From: Gymnorhina tibicen
Lineage: Eukaryota; Chordata; Aves; Passeriformes; Artamidae
Length of the DNA: 64,000 bases
NCBI GenBank assembly: GCA_013399875.1
Contig: VXAZ01007509.1
Location: forward strand, 62,001-126,000
Reading direction: 5' to 3'
The position numbers and the translations under genes are program-made. The notes under the pieces were generated by a model. The model ran no database searches and was not told where the DNA came from. It saw only the letters and a list, made by a program, of their open reading frames with translations. Every line of letters starts with the position of its first letter. Positions within the stretch are counted from its first letter, which is position 1. Below are positions 10,760 to 22,615 of this stretch, piece after piece.

Positions 10760-11289
10760 TGCAGTGGGTTGGTGTTAACTGTGCAGCAGGTGCCCACCAA
10801 GCTACTCTATAATTCCCCCTTCCCAGCTGGACGGGGGAGAGAAAATAACTGGAAAATTTTCCTGGAAAATGACTCCTAGGTTAAGATAAGGCAGTTTACT
10901 AAAGCAGAAGTTTGTGCATGCACCAAGTAAAGAGAAAAAACACCAATATTTTTGTTCTCTGCTTCCCATGGGCAAGCCATGTCCAGCCACTTCCCAGGAA
11001 GCAGGACTTCAGCACACATGGCAGTTGCTCAGGAGAGCAAACATTATAAAGAACAAATACCACCACCTTCCTCCTCCTTGCTTTAGCTTTTATACTTGAG
11101 TTGATGTCATATGGTATGGAACATCCCTTTGGTTAATTTGTGTCAGCTGCCCTAGTTGTGTCCCCTCCCAGGATTTTGCCCACCCACAGCCTGGTGTGTT
11201 ACCAACACCTTTCTAGCTACCAACACAAAGCACAGCACTGTGAGGACTGTTACGGGAAAATGAACTCCATCTCAGCCAGACCCAATACA
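10760..11289 (-). mobile_element. Avian ERV LTR (type A), probably complete
   Basis: Sense is the minus strand. It begins TGTATTGGGTCTGGCTGAGA at 11289 and ends ...CCCACTGCA near 10760, giving TG...CA termini. A TATAAAAG box lies at 11094-11087 on the minus strand, preceded by CCATACCATATGACATCA. These words match a widespread avian LTR family that I recall as ERVL-like. Eight bases after its end comes the primer binding site, so it is placed as a 5' LTR. No coding internal region follows; the type B LTR does instead. No clear target duplication was found around the composite. Confidence 0.75.
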
Positions 11290-14200
11290 AACACATGTTC
11301 ATAAATGCATATCATTTAAATGTTTTTATAACATTATATTTTGAGCAGTTTAATCCAATTTGGGTGCTTTGTGAACTCAGTACTCTCACTCACTTCAATA
11401 ATTACCAGGACTGTACTTGCCTATTATTTTTTTTTTTACAAAGAAGTAAATTGATTTTTACTTCCAAAATAAATTTAACAACTGCTTTCTGCCACAATTC
11501 TTACATTTTTGAATTCTATATGTGGATGAAAAAACCTTCATTTGCCCTTAGCTACAAACCTGAAATATGGTTCTGAAACACATCTGTTTGTGTAAAGATC
11601 CACAGACATCAGTACCTGGATGTATAGTTCACAGCCTTACTCCTTTTCTGTGTGATTCCCAGCACAGAGGACAATTTGTTATCTCAAATAGTTATCAAAT
11701 AGTTATCTCTTTTCTTGTTTATTTTGGTCTGTTTTCTTTGGGAGTCAGTTGCCTCTAGCAGGCCCAGCAGAATCTGATTGTTCATTCAGAATAACCTACA
11801 TTTTTGACCTCACAGGCCATCTTTGTACTTTTGAGTATAGTATTAGACATAGTCATGGGTCTGAGAGCAAGAGGCATGCTACACTCAGGTACTAATGGCA
11901 AAATTCTCCCTAAATATAGGACGATCAATGTCCACTGTTGGGGACAATCCCTATCATGCACCAGCCTCTGGGCTGTATCCAGGAGTTGGCTGGGAGAGTT
12001 CTTGTTGGCTTGGACCGGAGCTGCTGCCTGCTAGTGTCATGCTATAAACACAGTAGTTACTACTATGGCACTGCAGACTTTGTGCCTGGCCCCCAGTTTA
12101 GCATTCTGTACACGCAGCAGTGGAGTAATGCAGCAATGATTGTAGAACCTGTCAGTGGGGCTGAAAGTTAAGAGTCCTGAACAAGGAGTTGCATGTCAAA
12201 ATTAGAAAAGCTCAATGATCAGACTTAACAAGGAGTCTGGTCCATGTTAGGATTGTTTCTGGGTTTTATTTTATGCTCCAGCTAGCCAGGACCAGGGTCC
12301 ATAATAAGAATCTCCACTGCCCTTGGAGGCTGTCTTGACCACTTTCTAGTACTTACTCATTCTCTGTTTGCTACAACAACAGCATTTCAACATGCAGAAT
12401 GGGAAGTAGGCATCTCTGCATGTCCAGAGCCTTTTGGCATGCTCCTGGGAGATGGGGAATGCAGTCTTCAGCCCCAAAATTTAATGGGAAAATGCACCGA
12501 AAATCCTTTTCCTGGGACAAATATACTCACCACAAAGGTATCACAGAGACGAATATGTAGAAAGTACCAGTTGGCAATTGGTTATACAGAGTCTGGTCCA
12601 CAGGTTCTGCCCTGTGCTTCAGCCATTGTAAAGAATTATTTTTTGTTCATTCCTTGTTTTGCCATGGTTTTGTTTAGACAGTATCAGTTGTGGAACTAGA
12701 CTGCTCTCAGCTTTTAAGCAGAGCTCAGAATTATGTTGTCTAACATTCAGAGTTGCTTGATGTCAGGGAGCAATCACAGGATAAGAAATGTATTAAATCT
12801 TCTATGAAACAGCATAATTTCAAAATTTTATTTTCCCGTACTCCAGTGGGAAACAGTGCAATAGCACAGCAACAAAATTAAACCTGCAAGTAAATGACTA
12901 CAGGTCTGAGCATAAATTTGTGGGAGAATGTGTTAAATATATTTGTACAGCTGTGCATACAAAAGATCTGAATTCTCCTAGCAGCAGTGTCTGGACATGA
13001 AGTTTTGATTTAGATTGTGTTCCTCTGGGGTCTCTGTTCCATATGTATGTAAAGCTGAATTTAGCAATTAAATGGAATTTCTGAATTCTGCACCCATAAT
13101 TGCCTACTCGTAACAAAGTACAAGATGGGGTTTGGAAGTTCTGTCTTGAGGAAGATTTGATTCCATATTTCCATTTCTAGCATTTCTCTGGTAGCTTGAA
13201 GTCTGTAATATATGAATTTGCTGTATTATGCATAGAAAAAAGTCTGCCTGAACCTATTAGAGATATGAATTGCTATATGCATAACTAGATGATTAATGCA
13301 CTTTGATACAGCATTACTTGTATTCTGGAATATCATAAATATGATTCATATTCATATGATTCATAAATATGATTCTGGCATATCTTAAATACTTTTCAAG
13401 TATCAGCCGTGATTTGTCTGTTATCTGCTTGGGTCAACAAGTCCATGTACACATGAACAAGAAAACCTCTTCTTAGCATGCCTCCTGAAAACCGTTGCTC
13501 CAAGCATATAGATCCTTTTCTTAATATCAATGAAATTTTAATACTTTAATACATTTTTCAGTACATGAAGAATATCGTGTGATCCTAAATATTCCTCCAA
13601 TCTTTAAAGTTTACTAAGCCTCTGAAAATTATTAGTGAAGTTCTCACCCTGTACCTGTGCAAAACACAATGAGGATACCTAGGATACTTTCCTAATGGCT
13701 GACTTTTCCACTCCCTAGTTAATTCTTCTCCCATCATGAAATACATCAATAGATTTTATGGGGTAGTTTCTAATAATTTGCAGTATTTTTTTCATATATT
13801 TGACTTTTCCTCTTAGAAACAAACAATGAAAACTATTAATATAACTTAAGAGATAAAATGTCCATAACATCTAACTTGGTGTCTCAGAGACTTGGGCCTT
13901 TCCAATTCTGTGAAGCAACATGATCATAAGTTAGTGAGATACAAGTTTTGTGCACAATCATACTTGCATTTCTCATTAATAAAGCTTTTGTTTGAAATGC
14001 AACCAGCCTTTCTTTTTTACTCAACTTTAAAAAAATCTACAGTCTACGAAAAAATCAGGATATTTTTTGAATTTTGTAGGATTAGTTGCAACCTCAGCAT
14101 CTATTATCTTTGTAAACAAATATCTTCACTAGGTCATATGTTAAATAAAAACATCTTGCCTTCTACAAGATGTCTTCTCCTATTGACTTCCAACTGAAGC

Positions 14201-14944
14201 ACAACAAAAATGCTAAAAAAAAGAATCCTCAATAGTTGCATGAGTAGCTGTCCACTTACTCTACAGATCAATAAAATGTTTGGCAAGGAAAACATGAGCT
14301 GAGCACTAGCACTCATTCACATGTCAAAGCCAAAATAGAAAGCATAGTTCATAGTGAAGCACAAGGACAAGAACGCTGGAAAGGCATCCTTGCAAATATC
14401 TGCTACAAAGCTGTACCACGCTCTGCTTTCTGTGTCGTTTTCATGTGCAGCTCAACTACATTGCAGTAAAACAGTGCCCGAATGCAACTCAGGAATGTGT
14501 ACGGCTTCTGCAAACAGATGCAGAGCCAAACACCAGCCCCTGTATTAGTGTGTGGATGTATTGCACAGCTGGAAGAACAATTGCAGCTGCTATGAAAAAG
14601 CATGTGGTTTTCTTACTAGTTTATCTAAAAACTTTATTTATAGGGTGAAACTGTGTTTTAAATGTGATTTTGACCACATTAAGTTTTGCAAACTATAGAC
14701 AATGTGAATTTAATGGTGGTGTTTAAGTTTTCTGAAGTCTTAGCTGTATGACATACATCAGTAGTTAAAAGTGATTAGTTCAAAATCAAGTTGTGTAGAC
14801 ATCTGTAAATTTAAGTCACTGCCTGACATGTGGATGCCCACCTACTCAGAAAAAGTAGTCTGGGGACCCAAACAATGTCACAATCCTCTATTACCTGCCA
14901 AAAGAGATGTGAGGAGTATGTGCTGCACTGTCAAAATCTCTGTC
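11290..14944. other. Intergenic sequence, nothing recognised
   Basis: AT-rich sequence with only short, unrecognised frames. A small local duplication of an AAATATGATTC-type unit lies at about 13325-13385, and a 13-bp direct repeat (CAAATAGTTAT core) near 11685-11707. No gene signature was seen. Confidence 0.6.
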
Positions 14945-15104
14945 TAGAGAGAGTCTGAGGTTCATAGGCCAGGCTGGATGGGACCTAGAGCAACCTGGTC
15001 TAGTGGAAGGTGTCCCTGTCCGTGGCAGGGGGGTTGGAACTCGATGATCTTTAAGGTGCATTCCAACCCAAACCATTCAATGATTCTATAATTCTGTGAT
15101 TCTA
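14945..15104 (+). mobile_element. CR1 LINE 3' end fragment
   Basis: It contains the CR1 3' UTR wording (GGCCAGGCTGGATGGGACCT, TTGGAACTCGATGATCTTTA, CATTCCAACCCAAACCATTC) and ends in the octamer tail typical of CR1: ATTCTATA, ATTCTGTG, ATTCTACT. Sense is plus. It is 5'-truncated, as most CR1 copies are, and non-coding. Divergence from the family wording is modest. Confidence 0.9.
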
Positions 15105-18100
15105 CTTATCATGGGAAGGAGGCAAAAAGAGGAAAGGAGGGCAAAAGGAGACATTTCCTCACCCTCAAGGCACCAATAACACCTGACCTTGCCCCATATT
15201 CCACAACTGAAAGTTGAGCTGAAAGAAATGCTGGAGTTATAACAGGGACAACAGCTGACAAGCAGGAGCCTGTAAATCTTTACAGTCTCTGAGGCACAAG
15301 CTCTATGAGTTTGGCATTCACTGCACTTGACCATTTGTCAGGGCTGCCTTGGGGGGTGTGAGGCACTGAGCAGGCATGGGAGAATATGCAGATTTTAGGG
15401 ACATGGAATTTCAGAAAGAGACCTTAGACAATCATATGCATAAAATCGACTTATTTTCTAAGATTGAGAGGGATTGCCTCTGATCTAAATTCATATAAAG
15501 AAAATATTAAAAATCCAGAATGGTTCTTAATTCCTTCTGAAGTAAGCAAAATGGAATGTGTTTCAATCCTTTCATGAAATGTAGTCTTTTTTTTCCCTGT
15601 ACACATACACTGATGGCTTTAGCAATTATGAGACCTTTGCAAGCAAGTATCTAGTCATCACAGAACTAAAGCTGATAACAGAATCATGATCCAGGTACTA
15701 TTTCTTAAGATACTAAGACCACACCATTGCCCTAAAATCTGAACACGTACAGGCATACTTAATAACAAATAGGTTATTGGGACTGAAAACTTCAAAGTAT
15801 TACTTTAGGTCTGTGGAGATAGATGCCCAAGTCTGAAAACATTGTTTAAGTTAGTGTTTAGTTTCCAAACACTTAAATCATGAATAGTAATATTTATTTA
15901 TCTGAATGTGTTTAATGATACCCTTAAAGTTACTTATTTTTTAGAATATTTTTTCCATGAGACAAAGTTATCTTTTTCAGCAGATTTGCCTTTTGCTTCT
16001 TCTGGGAGCAGAGTTACTTCTGGGCTAACAAATTTCCATTTAATAATGCATGAAATTTCCTTTTATGAAGCTAGATAGTTTTTCTATCACTTGTATTTCA
16101 GTATTTCTGAAACCAGGTGTTAATTTTCAGGGGGATAGGAGGTTTCCGAGCAGCTGCCAGGACTAATACGGCAGCCAGCAGTAAACGCTGAATAAGCTTA
16201 GGTACAAAATCTATACCATCTGGTTTCAGGACTCCTTGGCCAAAAAATGTGAGACCAGTTCCGTTCATGTCCAGAAATCTTCCTGTTCATTGGAAATTGT
16301 GAAATGGGTGTTACCTTTGCATTACCTTTTAATTCAAAACTCAGAAGAAGATTCAAATAATGGTCTTAAGAAAATATTGCATAACTGTAAACCTGGAAAC
16401 TAAATAATATGCTCAGGTTTCATAACAAGAAAGATGAACACTATTTGACAAGCTGGGATCAAAGTCCTTGCTCAGCCTCACAGCAGTCCAGTTTTCCAAG
16501 CTGCTGTTTCTCAAAGTCAATGACAGCTATCTGTGCTCAATGCAGAAACAAGGTCCCTCACAGGAATGATCTCCCTGGACCAGTGAGTCAACAAGAAGAT
16601 ACAAAATGAAGCCCTTAAGGTTTGATTCAAGACCAGGGAAGTAAGGCGTGAGGTCCATTTTGTCTGCCAGCGAGGAAATATTTCCTTAGGTGTCTGTAAA
16701 GATCAACTGTGTTGTATATAAAGAATTGCTAAACTGCAATTGTTGATAAAAGAATGGCTTCAGAGTGGCTTAGTTCAAAGACGTGAGTATGAAAGGCGTA
16801 GATATAGCTTGGGCCACTCTGAAGATAACTGAGGAGATCCAAGCAACAGAACTTCCTCTGAAGACGTGTGGAAAAAGAGTGTTTCCTGCTATTTTTTAAG
16901 TCCAAATCATTTCATCCTCTCTCTCAGGCAGTCATTTACAGCTATACATAATCCACAAGGTCACTTTGTTATCAAATCCCTGAAGGTACCAGGCTATCAT
17001 CCCATCCAAAGAGTCATTAATATCTTTTAGCTTTTTATGTCTGGGTTACACGTTAAAAAAAATTGCATATCATAAGAAACCATACAACTCTATTTTTCTT
17101 TTTCTATCACCACTGCTTTCAACACACTGATTAAATCATTGCTTTAAGTGGATGATTAAACCCCTTTGAGAGGGGACTGACATCCAACTGTATTTGGCTA
17201 GAACAGAGAGTTATGATTCCCCAGTCCATAGGCACTATCAAAATGCAGATAAAACTGCAGTGGTAGTGCTGTTGCATTCCTGGTAACCATGAATTTGTCT
17301 ACACTTCTCTATAGCAAGATTGCCCTGAGCTCCATAGAGCAAGTTGGAATAGCACTATCATCTGATTTAGTAGTAGGTTTAATTTGAGACAGACTAGCTG
17401 GAAGGCATTCTGAATTAACAATTTGACATAGCCAGACTATTTTATAATGCAGTGTAAGTAATTATTTCAGTAAAGGCAGTGATTTTGCTGTGTTCATACT
17501 GTAGAACAATAGTGCCAGTACAAATCTCAAGACAGCACTCAATGTACTTTAGGAGAGAACTTCAGTTACCTTAAAAAATTTTAAAAGGCTGTGGTCCAAA
17601 GTTCCACTTATCTCTGAATGTATGATAAATGACTGATCCACAGATAGTCTTCTGGTTTGCATCCATGAAGCATCTGTAAGTGATAAGTTAGACAACTGTA
17701 GTGCACTGATATTTTTCAAAATGGCAACAAAACACACATCAAAATACTGACCAGTCGCTGGCTAACCAACCATTATATCCCAGAGCAGTTTTTCCCTGCT
17801 GTTGAAGCTGTAGGTTCCACACATAAAAAGCTGGACTAGTCCACTGACTGCAAAACCCCTTGGAGAACAGACATGCCACAAAGTTCAACCCAATTCAACA
17901 GGCTTTCCTGTTACTAATTTTCATCTATTTCATTATTTATTGTATTTATTAGAATCTTCCTATTTTACTATTTCTGATAATATGAAAGGTTCAGGGACTA
18001 AATAATACCAAAAAACAAGGGTCTTTGTTTCACATTATATCGTCTAGTTCCAAAAATTCATAAATCACGCTTGATACCAGAAAGAAAATATTTCAGTGAA

Positions 18101-21100
18101 AGGAAGAACATGCACAGTCTCTATCCAAGAAGGAGAAGCAGCAGCAATTTTCTCTCTCACTCTTTTTCAGTGTTAACAGTCAGAGGGAATACACTCTGGA
18201 AATCAATTTTCTTTTACTGGAACTTGATGTGGGCAGTTGCTTGATGTGTTCAGCTTCTGTGTGGCCCAGGTTCAACAAGACACTTAAAAGCGTGGCTGAC
18301 TTTATTCATGTGGGTATTTAGGTATGTGCTTAAGTACCTTGTTGAACTGGGGCTTATGTTAGGTTGTAAGTATTTACTAGGTCAAGCATCCAGGCTAAAA
18401 ATTTCTCTGTTTTTCCTAGTAACACTGCAGGTAACTTCAGTCACACAATACATTTGGAAGTGCTTCCAGTGAATTTATCAGGTGATGTTACCCAAGGCAA
18501 TGGAGAATAAACTCTTGTTCTGTTGGAGAAACATACTAATTTGCCTCTTCAGCACGAACTCTGCAGACTGCTGAGAGGATGTACATGGGCCGAACTTCAA
18601 AGATACAGCATAATAGAGTAACATTTTATTTAAGTAGTTATGCTACTGCAGTATCCAGGAGTTGAAGTTAGTCTTATGCCCTATTGAATTAGGCAGCATG
18701 CTCCAAGCACTGCACACCGGGGCTAAGTAGTTGGAGAGCCATATATTTGCCACAATGAAACACTTACCAAGATAAATTAAAAAGCAGAAAATTTAGGAGG
18801 GAAAAATAAAGTGAATGACTGCTTTTTCCTCCATTAACTCTGAATATTAGCCCAGACATTAGCCTATCTAACCCTCAAGTGAGTAAGTTGTTTAGGAAAC
18901 ACAATGATTCCAAGCACTGAGGGAGTATCAGTAGCACTGAGCAAATTTTTTCTATTTTATTGGAAGAGAAGATGTGATTAAGATGGTGCTCTAGTCTGCT
19001 CTTCATCCCTCTGTTACTGAATTCTAACTCCATGGCACATTTTAGACACAAAGGTATGTGTTGTTCAAGGCCCTGTGACAGAAGAGATGATGACTCTTGC
19101 AGCTGCTGGCTGTTGCAGGCGCCATTAGGAAGCCATAGAGTCTGGCTGGGAAAACTGGTGCCTTGCTCAAGCTTTGACAGTGTTTGGAACTCATGCTCAC
19201 TGTAAGTTCCTTTCCTTTCTGTAATGTTCCCTTCCTCTCTCTACCATTTTCTCTGTATAAACCACAGTATCCCACTGTGTTTTAACTTTATTGTCCTGGC
19301 ATAAGCACTTCCAAAACCTTGAATTAGTGCTGTTTCTAGCTAAAAGACTGTTACAGCCCTACCTAATCAATCTGTGTGTGCAGAGGAGCCGTCAGTGTAC
19401 ACATGGCTATAACAGAGCCTGAGCACATGGAAAAGAAAAGCTAAGGAGGTATGAAGAGGGAACTGCAATTCCCAAGGAGAGTAGGACAGAACCTGGGGCA
19501 AAACTCCTTGTGAAACCAAGTTTTACAGTTCCATTGCTCAGATTGCATAATTATCTTCCTTGACTTGCTTTTCTTCATCTCTAATCAACAGAAGTATTTC
19601 TCAGTGTCTTGGGTTTGCCTCAACATCAAGACTTCAGTAATTTGTTTTTTTCCAAAGCAAACTGTTTTATGACTGACTGCTTCTAAATAATTCACCAAGG
19701 CTGAATGTTGGTCTTGTGAGTTGTGGTGTCTTTTTCTGGAACCAACCCCCCACAATCAAAATAGCCTAATTTTAACTTTGTGAACTGAAATGTCATGTTT
19801 TCCAATTTTCATACAGGCTGTCTGTAAAATTTGATTCAGAGTGTCAGTTCATATTATAGGTTTTATTCTCATCTTGGTGGTATGAAAAATCTTTGCTGTT
19901 TCAAAAAAGCCACAAATATATTGCCATGGATTTTGTTAACATTGACAAAAAATTAGTGGAGACTATTTGAGCCATGTTTCTTTTGTAAAGTAAATTGGAT
20001 ACAATGCTGAAAAGGGGGAAATCACCACTAGGTTAGAAAATCTTGTGTCTTACATCTCACCCATCTTCACTGTATTTTATTTCACTAATGAGATCTATAT
20101 ATATTTTGAACTCTAAGATTAATATAAACTGTGAACGTCTCTTGAGGAGGGGGAATACAGAACAATGAAATGATAGAATAGAAAAAGTATGAGGTTGAAA
20201 ATTAGGCCAGAAGATTGAAATCAGGACAGATTTAAATCATTCTTTGCTATTTTGTTCATCTTGGTTGTCTGATAAACTACCAAGCAGGACAAAGTTCAGG
20301 AGACTTGATATACTGCATGTTAAGTCTTTGTTGTTATAAGGTGAACTCCTGTTCTCCAGCTTGCTCTCCTCGTCTCCCACGCTTGTTGTTTTAATACAGA
20401 GGAAAGTTCAACTCCCCCTGCTTAACTCCAGTACCTCTTAATGAGGGAACTGTAACACTATCCAGTCGTCCCACCACACAGCAATCAGAATTTCATTGCT
20501 TTGCACAGCTTGACTTATGTCAAAAAGGAGGGTTAAAATTCACCCAAGTCCTGGAAACCTCCTGTTGAGTTAAACAGATCACATCTTAGCTACAGGAGGA
20601 TTTTTTGTTTGTTTGGGTTGGGTTTTAAATGGTCAAAGGGCAAGAAGCATTTTTTGCAAAAGCTCTTTCACGTAACTGGTTCTTAGGATGCTGGTATCAG
20701 CAAGATGATTTACACATCATATAGTTAAAGAGACAAAAGCAATAGAGTTTCATGTGCTAATGAAAAGAAACATCATTTACAGAAAAGTCTGATCATACAA
20801 AAGGTATCCTCTAGCCTATTGTGGTTAAGAAAATCTCTTAGAGCATCCTAATAGATTATCTTTGACAGCGTGGGCTTTACATTTACAAATGAGTGAAAAT
20901 CAGAGCAGAAGGCTCAAAGCCAGCAAACTTGAATCATGGGAGTCAATGTTATTTATGGGCAGCAGCACTTGAACCACCATTCCTACAGCCTTCAGGACAA
21001 GCCTCATTGAAGGCTCACATACACATTATATGGTTATTGCAATTGCTGCAGGAGAAACAAAACAAGTAAGCATTTGCAGACACTTGGCTTGCGCTTACTT

Positions 21101-22176
21101 GTAGCTCAAGTTGTATCTTCCAAGAGTTTTTAGACATACTCTTTTTTTCCTAGTTTGTTGCTTCAGTGAAATTGAAAACTCTATTAAACTGTGAAATTAT
21201 TGGATTGCATTACAGGAAGCCTCCAATTTTATAGAAATAGGAATGTCTCTGCGATGGGGGGATAAAAGATTCATGTTATCCTTGTTTACAAGACAGTTCA
21301 AAGGATATAATAAACTACTACCTCTGAAGTGACAGTGCTAGATATATTTTTCTGTGTAAATAGATTCAGTATAAGGAGATGACATTTAACAATGGTAGCT
21401 CTACATCCATAAAAGATTAATTATATAGAGAAAGTATAAATTGCTTATAAGCAACAGCCCTTGTATTTTTAAATGATGACTCAGTTGCAGGGAATGACTG
21501 AGTAGGCCAGTCTTTATTCTGAAAAATAAACCACCGAAGGCAAATAGGAGGAATTTATATAACCATAAGAGGCATAGAGGTGAATAGGGATCAGCTGCTC
21601 CCTATTTCCTCCAGTGAAAAGCCAGGAAGTGGCATCAAGTGAAGACTGCATATTCCAGTCCAAACAAATGTGACAGTGATGGTCTTCTTGCAGTATGGGC
21701 AGCAGTGGATGTTGCACACAGATGGGTTTGAGGAGACACTACACCAGGTAATGGAAGAGAAATCCTTTACAGAGTACTAAATGCATAGAAACTATACCTG
21801 ATTCTGGAAATCTCCCAGCTGGCAATTGTATAAAACTGGGAGTCCTCATAGCACACTCATTTGCTTGCTCTGTTCTTGTTTTTCCTGCGTCATCTGCATC
21901 TGACCATTGTTCTCAATGGATTTCCTCCTAAAAACATACTTCATTCATGTCTAATACCAGCTACCCAGCCAGAGCAAAGGATGATGAAATTAAAAAATTA
22001 GCAAAAATGTAAGAGTCATCAAAGAGGAAGAAAGTGTCAAAACTAGAACATGTGCGTGGGACACAGGCATGCCAATAGTATCACCACTCCTTCAAGGCAT
22101 CCAGCTCAAACAAAAGAATTGGCATTGCTTAGTGGTGCTCTTCCCAAAAGGAAGGAACAGAGTGAGGGAACACTAG
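15105..22176. other. Intergenic sequence, one old inverted repeat
   Basis: Mostly AT-rich, with no frame above about 82 codons and no recognised gene. The only structure noted is the inverted repeat at 18266-18350, listed separately. Confidence 0.6.
18266..18350. repeat. Imperfect inverted repeat, possible ancient amniote repeat
   Basis: The left arm CCAGGTTCAACAAGACACTT (from 18266) pairs with the right arm AAGTACCTTGTTGAACTGG (to 18350) with a few mismatches, around a roughly 42-bp spacer. The TTAAGTACC and AACAAG wording resembles an old repeat common in reptile genomes (recollection, not tested). It could be a degraded mobile element tail or a chance palindrome. Confidence 0.45.
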
Positions 22177-22615
22177 TGATGCCTTGAAGTGGCTACCTGA
22201 AACAGAGGCTAGACAAGATTAAGAGAATAAAAGCAGGTATTTATTTGAAGGGCCTTCAAAGGTACACCCTGGGCAGTCAAAAGCCTCCAAAGGGCTCCAC
22301 CCAAGATGGATGCTGGGTCACGGGTTCTTCACACTTTTATAAAAGTTTGGTCTATTTGCATATCAGGGTTAATTCTCCAATTATAATTCCAGGTAATGAT
22401 GTAATTACCCCAGGTTTTCTCCCCCTGTCCAGAGGCTCAGTTTACGTATTTTGGGGCCTGGGACAACAAGGTGTCCTTGAGTTCAGGCCCAGAGAGGGTT
22501 TGTTATGTCTAAGCAGCATGAGAGAACAGTAGCTAACAGGCTACATGAAGTTTCAGAGTTACATACTAAGCAGTACAGGATTTGAAAAATATAAAAGTTA
22601 AAATCTAAGGTATCA
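22177..22615 (-). mobile_element. Solo LTR, TGATGCCT/AGGCATCA family, copy 1 (oldest)
   Basis: The ends on the plus strand are TGATGCCTTGAAG and ...TCTAAGGTATCA, inverted copies of each other. A perfect 4-bp target duplication CTAG flanks it (22173-22176 and 22616-22619). In the minus (sense) direction it carries the octamer ATGCAAAT (22361-22354), a TATAAAA-type box (22345-22332 region), AATAAA (22245-22240), and stretches such as TGTACCTTTGAAGGCC and TGTTAGCTACTGT. The same motifs, in the same order, occur in the copies at 33.7 and 62.0 kb. It has more differences from them than they have from each other. There is no internal viral sequence. Confidence 0.85.
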
